Source: Bacillota bacterium (GTDB taxonomy: Bacteria > Bacillota > Clostridia > Christensenellales > Pumilibacteraceae). From it: 64,000 bases of DNA. Of this stretch, positions 53,313 through 62,578 are shown in pieces. The stretch spans positions 248,001 to 312,000 of the forward strand of contig WRLT01000001.1 in the NCBI GenBank assembly GCA_009777485.1. Direction: 5' to 3'. Made by a program: the position numbers and the translations under genes. Each line of letters begins with the position of its first letter. Position 1 is the first letter of the stretch. Under the pieces are notes generated by a model. It saw only the letters and a program-made list of their open reading frames with translations. It ran no database searches and was not told the DNA's origin.

Positions 53313-53522
53313 ATGAACTCAAATATAGGCGAAAGAATAAAAACGCTTAGACTAGCTAAAAACCTTACCCAACAAGAATTAGCCAAAGCGTTAGGCTGCG
53401 GCAAGGCAACCGTTGCCGCGTGGGAAAACAATCAAACAGAAAGCTTGCGCACCAAACACCTTATCCGCCTAGCCCTCTTTTTTTCCGTCCGCACCGACTA
53501 CCTATTAGGGCTTTGTACGTAA
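53313..53522 (+). CDS. XRE-family transcriptional regulator
   Basis: A 69-residue protein that is a single helix-turn-helix: ERIKTLRLAKNLTQQELAKA, then GKATVAAWENNQTESLRTKH and a final LFFSVRTDYLLG. No effector domain. Its gene faces the cupin operon across a shared promoter region with an inverted repeat, so it may control both. Confidence 0.88.
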   Translation: MNSNIGERIKTLRLAKNLTQQELAKALGCGKATVAAWENNQTESLRTKHLIRLALFFSVRTDYLLGLCT

Positions 53523-53692
53523 GTTACTTTTTCTTTCCACCCCGTCTAGCTTTCGCGTCAATGGGTCGTTCGTTCCTCACTCCCCGCTTTGGCTAAAAAC
53601 ACGGTGTGTTTTTGCGGCTGTCGCCGCCGCGTCGCGCCTGCAAAGAGGGGAATTCTTCTGCGGAATTTGACCGCCAAAAAAAGCCGATTGCC

Positions 53693-54568
53693 TTATTTTA
53701 TTTCGTTGTCGTCAAGCGGCAACTGCAAACCTAATGTTTTAGGTGATTCGTCTAGTGCCAATTTGTCCGCTGCGTTGGCTTTGCTGATTATACTGCGGCC
53801 AAGCTGTTGTTCGATGTTTTCTCTTGCAACCTTTGCAACGCCTCCGCCACGCTGTGCTACCGACAAACTTTCCGAAAAACCAGAAGGTTTTTCATCCTTG
53901 CTAATTTCTGTTGTCGAAACCTCTGCAAGCATGTTGAGTACGATTTCTAGGTTTGTCATATTATCCCGCAAATTGCCCGCCTTGACATCCTTATGCTTTT
54001 TGTAGCCCTTTACGCTTTTTCCACTCCACGCCTTTGTCATTTCATCCGTCAAAATTGCGTATTCTTTGCCCTCCCTCACTCCGCTGTCCTGCCATTCGGC
54101 GGTGAGTTCGTTTCGTACCTCAATTGATAAAATGCGTTGATTAACCCACTCACGGCTATAACCCTTTTTTAGATAGATATCTGCCGCCCGTCTAAACGCA
54201 ATCTCAGGGTCGGTGATTTCCTCAATTCGTTCTGTTGCCGTTCTTGCAAGCCAAATCTTAAACGGCTCTGCCTTTTTAGACGGAATACTTTGCACAAGCC
54301 TAAAAATCCCCTCTGTATCCAAAACATCGGTAAGGCGCATTTTGCCGTCAAATGCTTTTAATTTCAACTGGATAGTTTTACTAACCAGTTCACTTCCCTC
54401 TTTTACAAGCTGTCTTTTTAGCCACTTCCAGTAGCTTTTTACTTTCTCATATTCGGATTGTTCGGTCAAAATAGCTACTACGTCATAAACGCTAAACCAC
54501 CATTTTTCTTGAATGTCGTCCCAACTGGTGCGAACTTTGTTATCCTCAAAAAGTTTAATATTACTCAA
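53693..54568 (-). CDS. BRO-N-type protein (phage antirepressor-like)
   Basis: A 291-residue protein. The N-terminal Bro-N-like domain (WWFSVYDVVAILTEQSEYEK, then KMRLTDVLDTEGIFRLVQSI) is followed by a conserved block (KIWLARTATERIEEITDPE; SREWVNQRILSIEVRNELTA; EGKEYAILTDEMTKAWSGKS) typical of a chromosomal BRO family and an acidic end. I start at TTG 54568: GGAGGG lies 9 nt before it and it overlaps the upstream stop (TTGA), which gives translational coupling; the earlier ATG lies upstream of that site. Antirepressor-like role is family-based. Confidence 0.75.
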   Translation of the reverse strand: MSNIKLFEDNKVRTSWDDIQEKWWFSVYDVVAILTEQSEYEKVKSYWKWLKRQLVKEGSELVSKTIQLKLKAFDGKMRLTDVLDTEGIFRLVQSIPSKKAEPFKIWLARTATERIEEITDPEIAFRRAADIYLKKGYSREWVNQRILSIEVRNELTAEWQDSGVREGKEYAILTDEMTKAWSGKSVKGYKKHKDVKAGNLRDNMTNLEIVLNMLAEVSTTEISKDEKPSGFSESLSVAQRGGGVAKVARENIEQQLGRSIISKANAADKLALDESPKTLGLQLPLDDNEIK

Positions 54569-55281
54569 TTTAATTGCCCTCCGCATTTGGCGATTTTTTT
54601 GTTTGAGAGTTTCATAGTGGCAAATCCTAATAGATAAAATACCGACATGAATGCGGCGGCGGCTAAAATAATCAGCAGTATGGGGGGTGCGCTTACAGCT
54701 GCGTAAGGCTGCCACGCGGGGTTAATAAACGGGTACGGGTACCAGTTGATTATTGCGCCGCGCACCATGCTGAAAACAAAATAGACAAACGGATAAATCA
54801 GCCACAGCAGCACATGCTTTTGCGTAAGTTTTTTTTGCGTTTCGTTTGTAGAAAAAATAAACAATAACGTCATAAAAAGCGGCGTTAGCCCGTGATTAAA
54901 AAAATCTGCAAGCCGCGCGTACCAAACACTCCACGGATACGGCGTTACTATCCAGCGCAGAATTCCGTAAAAAATAAACCCCACGATAAAGGTATACAAA
55001 AACACCGCGCCGAAAATTTGCGGCGCAATTAAAAACCGCTGCATTTTTTCTTTTTTGCATAGTCCCGAAATGCCCGTTAAAATCAACCAAATAAATACTA
55101 CGGTATTAGATAGATACGTAAAGTACGCAAAATAATTAAGCCCCGACCGCTGATTAGAAGCAAATTGCTTAAAGTTCGGCCACATAGCCATAAAAAATAT
55201 AACTACCGCCAGCCCTAAAAAACCAAACGCCAAAAGCAGTATACACGTTTTTTTAGACGTTAGGCTAATTTTGCCCTTCAT
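54565..55281 (-). CDS. Pr6Pr-family membrane protein
   Basis: A 238-residue protein with about six membrane helices; YFTYLSNTVVFIWLILTGI, DFFNHGLTPLFMTLLF and PYPFINP are hallmarks of the Pr6Pr family. Relatives include lipid-hydrolase-like AIG1 proteins; bacterial function unknown. Its ATG overlaps the end of the M28 peptidase gene by 17 nt. Confidence 0.8.
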   Translation of the reverse strand: MKGKISLTSKKTCILLLAFGFLGLAVVIFFMAMWPNFKQFASNQRSGLNYFAYFTYLSNTVVFIWLILTGISGLCKKEKMQRFLIAPQIFGAVFLYTFIVGFIFYGILRWIVTPYPWSVWYARLADFFNHGLTPLFMTLLFIFSTNETQKKLTQKHVLLWLIYPFVYFVFSMVRGAIINWYPYPFINPAWQPYAAVSAPPILLIILAAAAFMSVFYLLGFATMKLSNKKIAKCGGQLN

Positions 55282-57463
55282 GTGCCGTTTCCGTTGCGGG
55301 CGTTTCTAGTGCAGAGGCTTCTGCCGCCGTTTCTGTTGTTTCTGTTTCTGTTTCTGTTTCTGCCGATACGGTTTTAGCGTCGGTACCGCCTTTTTTAAAC
55401 AGCTTTTTAAAATTAACTTCTTGTAATAAAAGCGGAAAGTTTGCAAGCACAAGCAGCGGCAGCAGCATAAGCGCGGGCGCGAACAGCGTACCCAGTGCGT
55501 AGGCGATTAACACCGCAAACGTAACGGTAGAGGTAAACGCAAACAGCGCGCTTACAAGCGGCAAGCCGACATCGGTTATAATAGTTTTAGCTACTTTATG
55601 TGTTACGGTGTTTTCCAGCACCAGTGCGGTTACGCTGACAAACGCGGGCAGTAAGAATATAAAGGCGGCCTCGGGCAATGCAAACGAAAGCGCGGCGGTA
55701 AACACAAACAACAGTATAGCGGTTGCCGTGTACGCCTCGCGCCGTTTAACCTTGCACAGCTTTGCCAAAAAGTACAGCGCAACGGCAAAGACAATTATGC
55801 TGATTAGCATTTGCCCGAACACAATACCAAACGAACTATGCTTTTGTATCAGCCATACGCCCGTAATGGCTTGCATGATATACGAAAATAAATACGCAAC
55901 CCCTATCGCGGCAACAATGCACCCAAACACAATGCCTATTGCTTTAAGCGTTTTTAGCACGGCGGATTTAGTTAGCTTTTTGCGGTTTAATACAAGGGCG
56001 GCAACCAACCCTAACAGCATCAGCGCGAAAAAGATGTACAGCACAAACACAGGAAACGATATCAGCCCCCAGTTGTAAAAGTTAAAATAAACTAGGCGCG
56101 TTTCGCCCGATATTTTTTCAAAATCAAAATTGCCGAAATGCTGATACATAGATAACACGGTATTCATGTTTTGCCTTAATAACGCTTCGCTTAAATTTTC
56201 CATGTTGTCGTAGGGCGTATGATAATTTTGTCCGCTGCCTACGTTAGCAAAATTTAAGCCTGCCAAATCATGTTCTTTATATTCTGTTAAATCGGTAACG
56301 TTAGGCATTCCGTCATAAATCCACGCCGTTAGGCTGTTGGTGTATACGTTGCCCAAAATCGGCGCAAACGCCCGAACAGACGCCGCCGCATGCGCGCCCG
56401 TTTCAAACATCAACAAGGTGCCGCTTGTGCCCGTAGCCTCAAAGTTTGCAACCAACCCGATACGGTCGCGGGGGTCTATGCCGTTATCAATAAACTCTTG
56501 CATAAACGCTTTCGCGCCCCTCAACCCGACTTCCTCGCCGTCGCTGATCAGAAAAATAACGTCATTTTTTACACGGTTAGCAGGCTGTGCCGCGTACCGC
56601 ATAACCTCTAACATCGCCACTACGGGTACGCCCGCATCGGTTGTGGCAGGATAAACCGCATCGGGCGGATATTCGGTATCGTCCGTAACCGTGCTATAGT
56701 CTTGCCCGTCGTAGTGAGAGGTAATAAGCAGTGCCTTTTTTTGATGCGACAGCGGGTCGGAACCGCGCACCGTTGCAATAAAATTAGTTACCGCGCCGTC
56801 GTCAATCCAAACACGCGCGTATCCGCCTGTTCCGTCTGCAACTTTAACAGGTAAAAAATCATGGTCGCCTTGCATATCGCCGACATGTACGCCGTCTATA
56901 TTAAAATTGCCGTTGCCTTGCCCGACATGTACAAGCGCATAATCATAATCGCCCTGATTCTCAAAGCCGACATATTCGCCGTCAGACAAAAGGGGACCTT
57001 TGTTTTCGCCGACGTATGTTAGAAGATACTCGTGGTCGCCTCCTCCCTCTTCCATATACATCCCTTCCGAATTGAAATTGCCCTGCCCTGCGCCGACAAA
57101 CGTCAATACTTGATCGTGCGTGCCTAGCGGAAGCTGTGCGCGGTCGTAATTCCAGTAACCGCTTTCGGAGGTTTGAATGGTAAGCTGTAAATCGTTATTG
57201 TGCTCCGAAAAGCCTATTTCGGTAATTTTTTCGGTAAGCCACTGCTGTATGTTGGCGTGGCCTTCCGAGCCGAACTTACGGCTTTCTTGCGATATGCGGG
57301 TAAGGTCGCTGTATGCGCGCTGGTAGTTAAGCGCGGGGTTTAGCTTGCCGCGCGGTTCGGTAGCAATCAGCGAAAAAATAAACGCCAACAGCAGCACCGC
57401 CGCTAATACGCTGCGGTATACCAGCTTAATTATGCGATACTTTTTTCCTTGCAAAAAATTCAT
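55265..57463 (-). CDS. M28-type membrane aminopeptidase with inserted short repeats
   Basis: A 732-residue protein: N-terminal helix (15-35), then a zinc peptidase with metal and catalytic residues in ITSHYDGQ (His250, Asp252), TTDAGVP, SDGEEVGLRGA (paired Glu) and QNYHTPYDN. Between residues about 116 and 222 four short beta repeats of about 29 residues (LTFVGAGQGNFNSEGMYMEE; LTYVGENKGPLLSDGEYVG; VHVGQGNGNFNIDGVHVG; a diverged fourth) are inserted, which M28 relatives normally lack. The C-terminal half has about eight membrane helices and an acidic ETETETET tail. Start at 57463 behind AAGGAG. Confidence 0.87.
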   Translation of the reverse strand: MNFLQGKKYRIIKLVYRSVLAAVLLLAFIFSLIATEPRGKLNPALNYQRAYSDLTRISQESRKFGSEGHANIQQWLTEKITEIGFSEHNNDLQLTIQTSESGYWNYDRAQLPLGTHDQVLTFVGAGQGNFNSEGMYMEEGGGDHEYLLTYVGENKGPLLSDGEYVGFENQGDYDYALVHVGQGNGNFNIDGVHVGDMQGDHDFLPVKVADGTGGYARVWIDDGAVTNFIATVRGSDPLSHQKKALLITSHYDGQDYSTVTDDTEYPPDAVYPATTDAGVPVVAMLEVMRYAAQPANRVKNDVIFLISDGEEVGLRGAKAFMQEFIDNGIDPRDRIGLVANFEATGTSGTLLMFETGAHAAASVRAFAPILGNVYTNSLTAWIYDGMPNVTDLTEYKEHDLAGLNFANVGSGQNYHTPYDNMENLSEALLRQNMNTVLSMYQHFGNFDFEKISGETRLVYFNFYNWGLISFPVFVLYIFFALMLLGLVAALVLNRKKLTKSAVLKTLKAIGIVFGCIVAAIGVAYLFSYIMQAITGVWLIQKHSSFGIVFGQMLISIIVFAVALYFLAKLCKVKRREAYTATAILLFVFTAALSFALPEAAFIFLLPAFVSVTALVLENTVTHKVAKTIITDVGLPLVSALFAFTSTVTFAVLIAYALGTLFAPALMLLPLLVLANFPLLLQEVNFKKLFKKGGTDAKTVSAETETETETTETAAEASALETPATETAHEGQN

Positions 57464-57492
57464 GTTATTCTCCTTAAAATACAATATGGTAC

Positions 57493-57521
57493 AGTATACC
57501 ACACGGCTGCGGTTTTGACAA
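57493..57521 (-). promoter_or_regulatory. SigA promoter of the M28/Pr6Pr/BRO operon
   Basis: Minus strand TTGTCA (57516-57521), 17-bp spacer, extended -10 TGGTATACT (TATACT 57493-57498). It is back-to-back with the lipoprotein promoter. Confidence 0.8.
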
Positions 57522-57541
57522 CTATATTTATTATAAAACAG

Positions 57542-57570
57542 TTGACTTTTAAAAAAACCCGCACTATACT
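57542..57570 (+). promoter_or_regulatory. SigA promoter of the 507-residue lipoprotein gene
   Basis: TTGACT (57542-57547), 17-bp spacer, TATACT (57565-57570), 22 nt before the ATG, with AAGAGGT in between. Confidence 0.8.
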
Positions 57571-57592
57571 GATAGGTAAGAGGTAACAAAAA

Positions 57593-59116
57593 ATGAAACT
57601 AAACAAAACCCTAAAAGTACTTTTAATTGCTGTATTTTGCGCGTTTGTATGCTTAGCAGCCGTCGGATGCAATAACCCTGACCCAGACCGTACTGACCCG
57701 AACCGTACTGACCCCAAAAACAGCACGTGGCTTAAAGATGTAACACGCGGCTTTGCAGACGCGCAGTACACGCCGAATCTAGAAGAAATTTTGCCGAATG
57801 CGCTGTTAGACGGCCCCGAAGACGCTGCCGAAAGCTCCGCAAGCGGGGTAAGCTTTATTCAAACGCCCTCTGCACACGAAACGGCGGTATCGCCCAACGC
57901 AAACAAATTTTTTTCTAACCCTGTTTCTTATCAAACTAAATCCGTATCAGCGGAAAGCTTTACTATGTTTATCGGCAGCAATATTATCGAACAGGTTAAG
58001 ACCGAACTAGATTGGATAGAAAGCTTTATTGAAAACCTTATCGGTAACTTCGGGCTTAGCGGACACAGCTATATTTTTGTAGAAAACCCTAACGAAGAGG
58101 TTACTCAAAACGGCAGAAGTCAACTAATAGAGATTGAAGAAGACGAATATACTTCGTTTTTTCAATCCGATGCGGAAAACGATATGTATTCCAGTGCAAT
58201 AACCGTGTACGAAAATCAAGATACCGAAATCTTTGTACGGCAAAAAATTACCGAAGACGGCAATTCGGGGGTAATGCTTATCCATTCGATATATACGCAA
58301 AGCGGCTATACCTTTTATCAGCTAGTCAATACCGAAACTGTAACCGCTATTAGATATTATGATTTTGCACAAGACGGTCAAAATAAGTCGGGCAGCATTT
58401 ATTATCTATACCTATCTCCGCACGAACAGCTTGCTACAACGTTTATTTTTGACGGTGATGACGAAACGATGTACGTGTACACCAAAGACCAACGCATCGA
58501 CAGTATACAAGAACAAAGCAACTACTCCTACGCGTTGGTGCAAGACGGCGTTTCGATGGTGCATGATACGCGGAAAGCCAAAAATCCCGACAACAGTGAA
58601 AGCGAAATGGTTCTTTTATATATGGACGCAGCCGCTTTTGCACATATCGAAGGGGTAGAAATCGAATCCTTTGAACGAGACTATATTTATAATCTGCATG
58701 TAATAAGAAGCGTAACGGTTGACGGAACAGTGATTCCTTACACACAAGGCGAACTGGACGAACACTATCCGCAAGACCCTAACGCAACGGAATGGACAGA
58801 CCAATTCGGCGTAACTAATTTACAAATAGAGTATAATGATTTTAACTGGCTGACGTATGTGTTATCGAACGCCGAAACCTCCGCATTCGATAAAAATGAT
58901 GTGTACTTATGTTTTAGGTACAATATGTTTGACCTAAACAAAGACTTTTTTGGCTATGATGCCGCATTTGATTTTGAGTTTCACCAAAATGCCTCCGTCA
59001 ACGCACTAGATAACTTTGTATTAACCCAGGTAAGCGATACGGTTATAGACATAGCAAATGCCGAAACCGTTGCCGAACAGCTGCAAGCGTTTCTTACCGC
59101 AAAAGAACCCTCTTAA
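57593..59116 (+). CDS. Large hypothetical lipoprotein
   Basis: A 507-residue lipoprotein (lipobox LAAVGC), a short Asp/Pro/Arg repeat (DPDRTDPNRTDP) as a flexible tether, then a large beta-rich domain (FTMFIGSNIIEQVKTELDWI; SGYTFYQLVNTETVTAIRYY). No enzyme motif visible. Divergent from the M28 operon. Confidence 0.75.
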   Translation: MKLNKTLKVLLIAVFCAFVCLAAVGCNNPDPDRTDPNRTDPKNSTWLKDVTRGFADAQYTPNLEEILPNALLDGPEDAAESSASGVSFIQTPSAHETAVSPNANKFFSNPVSYQTKSVSAESFTMFIGSNIIEQVKTELDWIESFIENLIGNFGLSGHSYIFVENPNEEVTQNGRSQLIEIEEDEYTSFFQSDAENDMYSSAITVYENQDTEIFVRQKITEDGNSGVMLIHSIYTQSGYTFYQLVNTETVTAIRYYDFAQDGQNKSGSIYYLYLSPHEQLATTFIFDGDDETMYVYTKDQRIDSIQEQSNYSYALVQDGVSMVHDTRKAKNPDNSESEMVLLYMDAAAFAHIEGVEIESFERDYIYNLHVIRSVTVDGTVIPYTQGELDEHYPQDPNATEWTDQFGVTNLQIEYNDFNWLTYVLSNAETSAFDKNDVYLCFRYNMFDLNKDFFGYDAAFDFEFHQNASVNALDNFVLTQVSDTVIDIANAETVAEQLQAFLTAKEPS

Positions 59117-59141
59117 TAAAAAATCGTCTTAATCGCGCGTT

Positions 59142-59966
59142 TTATTTATCCGTGCGGTTTAATAGTTTTCTGATAGTATCTGCTTGCGCTTTGGCGGCAA
59201 GATAGCCTAATTCTATCATTTCTTCGTAGCCGTCTTTTTTGGACGCGCTGAATTTTCCCATGTCGGGCGCAATGACTACATCGGCGTTGCGCAGCCCGTT
59301 TTGCGAGGAGTTTGCACTCATAATGCGAAAGGTGGCTTTTAGTACGTCCCACATGCCCGTGTTGGGGGTGCCGTGTCCGCGCGTAGGATTGATGTCTACC
59401 GCCACAATTTTTTGCGCGCCTAGCATTTTTGCCGTTTCGGACGGAATATTGTTTAACAATCCGCCGTCCACCAAATGCCGCGCCCCGTCTACAACAGGCC
59501 TATATAGTCCCGGAACGCAGCACGACGCCGAAACCGCCAAAGCAACCTTGCCGCTGTCAAACACCACTTGGCGCGCCTCTACCAAATCTACCGCTACGCA
59601 ATAAAACGGTTTAGCTAAATCCTCTATCAGCGCGTCGCCTAATAAATTGGTTACCAACTTGCCGATTTTAGAGGGGTCGTCGGGCATCAATAAAAAGCGG
59701 CGGTGAATTTGTTTAAGGTCTAGCTGTTCTGCATACGGAATCATTTCCGCGCTTTTTACGCCCGCGCAATACAGCGCGCCCATTAGGCTGCCTACACTGG
59801 TACCTACGCAAAAGTCAAAATCAAACCCCTCCTCTTCAAACGCTTTAAACACGCCCAAATGCGCAAAGCCGCGCGCGCCGCCTCCGCCCAAAACTAAGGC
59901 GGTAGTGTTTTGCGCTTTTAAAACGGAGGCTTTTTCTTTTCGTTTAAATAATTTAGAAAAAATCAT
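59142..59966 (-). CDS. Patatin-like phospholipase (RssA type)
   Basis: A 274-residue cytosolic lipase: oxyanion loop GGGGARGFAHLGV (residues about 27-39), nucleophile elbow GTSVGSLMG and the DGG dyad in HLVDGGLLNNIP. All catalytic elements are present. Acyl hydrolysis of membrane lipids is expected. It ends 25 bp from the convergent lipoprotein gene. Confidence 0.9.
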   Translation of the reverse strand: MIFSKLFKRKEKASVLKAQNTTALVLGGGGARGFAHLGVFKAFEEEGFDFDFCVGTSVGSLMGALYCAGVKSAEMIPYAEQLDLKQIHRRFLLMPDDPSKIGKLVTNLLGDALIEDLAKPFYCVAVDLVEARQVVFDSGKVALAVSASCCVPGLYRPVVDGARHLVDGGLLNNIPSETAKMLGAQKIVAVDINPTRGHGTPNTGMWDVLKATFRIMSANSSQNGLRNADVVIAPDMGKFSASKKDGYEEMIELGYLAAKAQADTIRKLLNRTDK

Positions 59967-59995
59967 ATTTTCAACCTTGACTATAATACATGCAC

Positions 59996-60673
59996 TTAGC
60001 CGTCATTATGTTCGTCTTTGTGTTCGTCATTCAGCAATACTTCATTGCCGTCTTCGATTAAAGCTTCATCCTCACCGCCGCTTTGCGCCGCTGTGCGCGA
60101 GGCTTGTGTTTTAAAATACACGGGGTAGATTTTAGGCAGTACGATAAAGGCGATAACGCCCGAAATTCCTACTTGCAGCAAATTGCCCGGTATCGTGCGC
60201 AGTGCGGCAACCATTAATGCGGAGTCCGAAGTTGCAAAGCCGCTTGAAATAATAACCAACTCTGCTAAAAAATATCCCGTAACGATTACCGCCGCCGCCA
60301 AAGCCATAGCAATTATGCGGCGCAAGGCGTGCTTGTTTTTAATAAAATTACTCTTGCGGCAAATAAATCCGCAAACAAAGCCTGCCGCACCTTTAATAAC
60401 AAACGTAAACGGCGCGTACATCATGTAGCCGCCCGCTAAATTTGCGGCAGTCGCGCCTACAGCGCCCGCAATCGCGCCGCCGGCAGGTCCTAACACCGCC
60501 GACGCCAAAAAAATAATCGCGTCGCCTAAATTGATATTGCCGTTCGCGCCCAAAAAACCTGCGGGAATACTTGCAAAAAGCGTAACTACAAACACCAGCG
60601 CGGTAAAAAACGCGGCAAATACTACATATACCGTATTCACGCGCGGCGCGCGTTTGGAGGTGAGTTCTTCCAT
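59996..60673 (-). CDS. ECF transporter S component
   Basis: A 225-residue membrane protein of about six helices. NINLGDAIIFLASAVLGPAG, AANLAGGYMMYAPFTFVIKG and GNLLQVGISGVIAFIVLP are typical of ECF substrate-binding subunits for vitamins. The ligand is not clear from the sequence. An acidic C-terminal extension follows. The energising EcfA/EcfT genes are not in the window. Confidence 0.83.
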   Translation of the reverse strand: MEELTSKRAPRVNTVYVVFAAFFTALVFVVTLFASIPAGFLGANGNINLGDAIIFLASAVLGPAGGAIAGAVGATAANLAGGYMMYAPFTFVIKGAAGFVCGFICRKSNFIKNKHALRRIIAMALAAAVIVTGYFLAELVIISSGFATSDSALMVAALRTIPGNLLQVGISGVIAFIVLPKIYPVYFKTQASRTAAQSGGEDEALIEDGNEVLLNDEHKDEHNDG

Positions 60674-60700
60674 ACTGATTTATATTATCCTTTATATCCC

Positions 60701-61147
60701 TTAGCTTTCGGCTGCAACCTTTAAGGTTAGCACCGCCGAAACTTCTGCATACGGCTTTACGGGAATTTTATACGTGCCGACGCATTTGACAGGCTCGTTA
60801 AGCACAATTTTCTTTTTGTCTAACTCTATGCCCTCTTTTTTTAGCGCGTCCGCAATGCTTTGCGTATTTAAAGACCCAAACAGTTTTCCGTTTGCCCCTA
60901 CCTTAACGGTTATGGTAACGGTGGTTGCGTTGATTTTTTTGGCAAGCTCCTGCGCGGCGGCTTTTTCGGCAGCCTTATGGTGCGCGGCGGCGTCCTTTTG
61001 CAGTTTAACGCTGTTAAGGTTGGCGGCCGATGCCTCTACTGCCAAATTGTTTTTAAATAAGTAGTTGCGCGCATAGCCGTCCGATACCTCGATAACATCG
61101 CCCTTTTTGCCCTGCGCCTTTACGTCCTGTGTTAAGATTACCTTCAT
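60701..61147 (-). CDS. rplI: Ribosomal protein L9 (bL9)
   Basis: A 148-residue bL9: MKVILTQDVKAQGKKGDVIE, YARNYLFKNNLA, a long connecting helix and a C-terminal domain with KLFGSLNTQSIADALKKEG. Full length for the family. GGAGGAG precedes the ATG and a strong promoter lies upstream. Confidence 0.96.
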   Translation of the reverse strand: MKVILTQDVKAQGKKGDVIEVSDGYARNYLFKNNLAVEASAANLNSVKLQKDAAAHHKAAEKAAAQELAKKINATTVTITVKVGANGKLFGSLNTQSIADALKKEGIELDKKKIVLNEPVKCVGTYKIPVKPYAEVSAVLTLKVAAES

Positions 61148-61181
61148 ATTTTTACTCCTCCTTGCCGAAACGCTGAATATA

Positions 61182-61210
61182 AGTGTAGCCTAACAACGCG
61201 AAAAAGTCAA
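61182..61210 (-). promoter_or_regulatory. SigA promoter of rplI
   Basis: Minus strand TTGACT (61205-61210), 17-bp spacer, TACACT (61182-61187), about 35 bp before the ATG. It resembles the giant surface-protein promoter. Confidence 0.8.
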
Positions 61211-61280
61211 TCGCTTAGAATAAAAAAGACGGTAAAAAGCCCAAACTATTATCAAACACAAAACTTAGGAGGACATTTTT

Positions 61281-61589
61281 ATGAAAGATTTAAAATGCGG
61301 ACTGCGCGAATGCGTGCATAACCGCGCGTACTGCTGCACGGCTAAGCAAATTAAGGTAAACGCAAAAACCGACTGCGTAACGTATCAGCCTAACGAAGAA
61401 AAGCGGCGCGCCCTGTTTGAGGCGGCGGAGGATTTTGTACCGCGCGATTATTCGGTGGATACGTTTGTTAAATGCGATGCGGATTGCGTATTTAATAAAA
61501 ACAAGCTGTGCTACGCTAACGGCATAACCGTAATGAGTGACGGAAAACTCAACAAAGACGCGCTGTGCTTAACCTTTATTAAGGATTAA
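61281..61589 (+). CDS. DUF1540 protein
   Basis: A 102-residue protein with two DUF1540 cysteine motifs: CGLRECVHNRAYCCTAKQI...DCVTYQ and CDADCVFNKNKLCYANGI...LCLTF. DUF1540 proteins are common in Clostridia and probably bind metal; function unknown. AGGAGG precedes the ATG. It stops 4 bp from the convergent exporter gene. Confidence 0.9.
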   Translation: MKDLKCGLRECVHNRAYCCTAKQIKVNAKTDCVTYQPNEEKRRALFEAAEDFVPRDYSVDTFVKCDADCVFNKNKLCYANGITVMSDGKLNKDALCLTFIKD

Positions 61590-61593
61590 GAAA

Positions 61594-62571
61594 CTAATAT
61601 CCGAAAAGCGTAAGGGTTAGACCTAGTAAGCAGCCGCCTAAATACATGCCTAAAACAATACCTATATTTTGTTTAAGGCTTTTATTTTCTTTAAACAAAA
61701 CGGCGTAGGCAACGCCCGCGCCCGCAGAAAGCCCCGCAACCGCCGCGCCTAACGAAAGCGCGCCGATCGCATAGCTTTGCGCAATCACCACAGACGCGCC
61801 GCAATTAGGTATAAGCCCGATAAGCCCCGCAACAAACGGCGCGGCGTATCGGTAACGCGTAAAAAAGCTAGCAATCGCTTCTTCCATGCCTAGTTCAAAC
61901 ATCAATCCGAATATAAAATTTACGCCGAACACAAACGCGGCAATCAGCAAGGTGTGCAATAGTGGCTGCCGCATAAAATCGTGTACGCGGTACAGGGCTT
62001 TAGTTTTTTCTACCGAACCCGTCAGCGCGACACTGCGCGCACCGTGCACGCAGCACACATGCACGCGCCCGCCCGATTCCGCTTTATGCACACAGCATGC
62101 CTCCGCCTTGCTGTCGGCACTTGCCGCCAGCTCTTTTTGCGCGGCGGATTTTTTTAAGGTGCGTAAGCGTTTCATGCGCAGTAGCGCGTTAATAAGGTAA
62201 CCCGCCACTATTGCGTAAACAAGCTTTATCCCTATCAGCGGCAAAACCTTATCCAGCGCGGCGGTATTAGACAGCAGTACAGGAATCGCCTCGTCTGAGG
62301 TGGCTATAAAAACGGCGATTAGCGTACCTAAGCCGATATGCTTTGCCGCATATAATTTAGTAGCCGCCACCGAAAAACCGCATTGCGGAATAAGCCCCAG
62401 CGCGCCGCCCGCCGCAGGCGCAAGCTTACCGTTTAAAAGCAACGAAAGCCTTTTTCTAGATGCCGCGCTGCGCTCGATAAGTTCTAACAGCATATGCGCC
62501 GCTAATAAAAACGGCAGTATATGTAAGGTTGCCGCTAATGCGTGTTCCGCCGCGTGTAAAACTTCTTGCAT
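61594..62571 (-). CDS. ArsP_2-type multi-helix heavy-metal exporter
   Basis: A 325-residue protein with two homologous halves: GLIPQCGFSVAATKLYA and GLIPNCGASVVIAQSYA, the conserved Pro-x-Cys-Gly motif of the putative ten-helix metal exporter family (ArsP_2, also called putative Mn transporters). Between the halves is a Cys/His-rich cytosolic linker (EACCVHKAESGGRVHVCCVH) that could bind metal. The ATG at 62571 lies 7 nt after a TATAAT box with no ribosome site. Confidence 0.82.
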   Translation of the reverse strand: MQEVLHAAEHALAATLHILPFLLAAHMLLELIERSAASRKRLSLLLNGKLAPAAGGALGLIPQCGFSVAATKLYAAKHIGLGTLIAVFIATSDEAIPVLLSNTAALDKVLPLIGIKLVYAIVAGYLINALLRMKRLRTLKKSAAQKELAASADSKAEACCVHKAESGGRVHVCCVHGARSVALTGSVEKTKALYRVHDFMRQPLLHTLLIAAFVFGVNFIFGLMFELGMEEAIASFFTRYRYAAPFVAGLIGLIPNCGASVVIAQSYAIGALSLGAAVAGLSAGAGVAYAVLFKENKSLKQNIGIVLGMYLGGCLLGLTLTLFGY

Positions 62572-62578
62572 ATGGTTA

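Noticed and set aside
53595-53620. AAAAACAC/GTGTTTTT hairpin after the XRE gene as a terminator
   Set aside because: The loop is only 3 nt, there is little GC in the stem and it lies about 75 nt after the stop; evidence is too weak. I see nothing else in 53523-53692.
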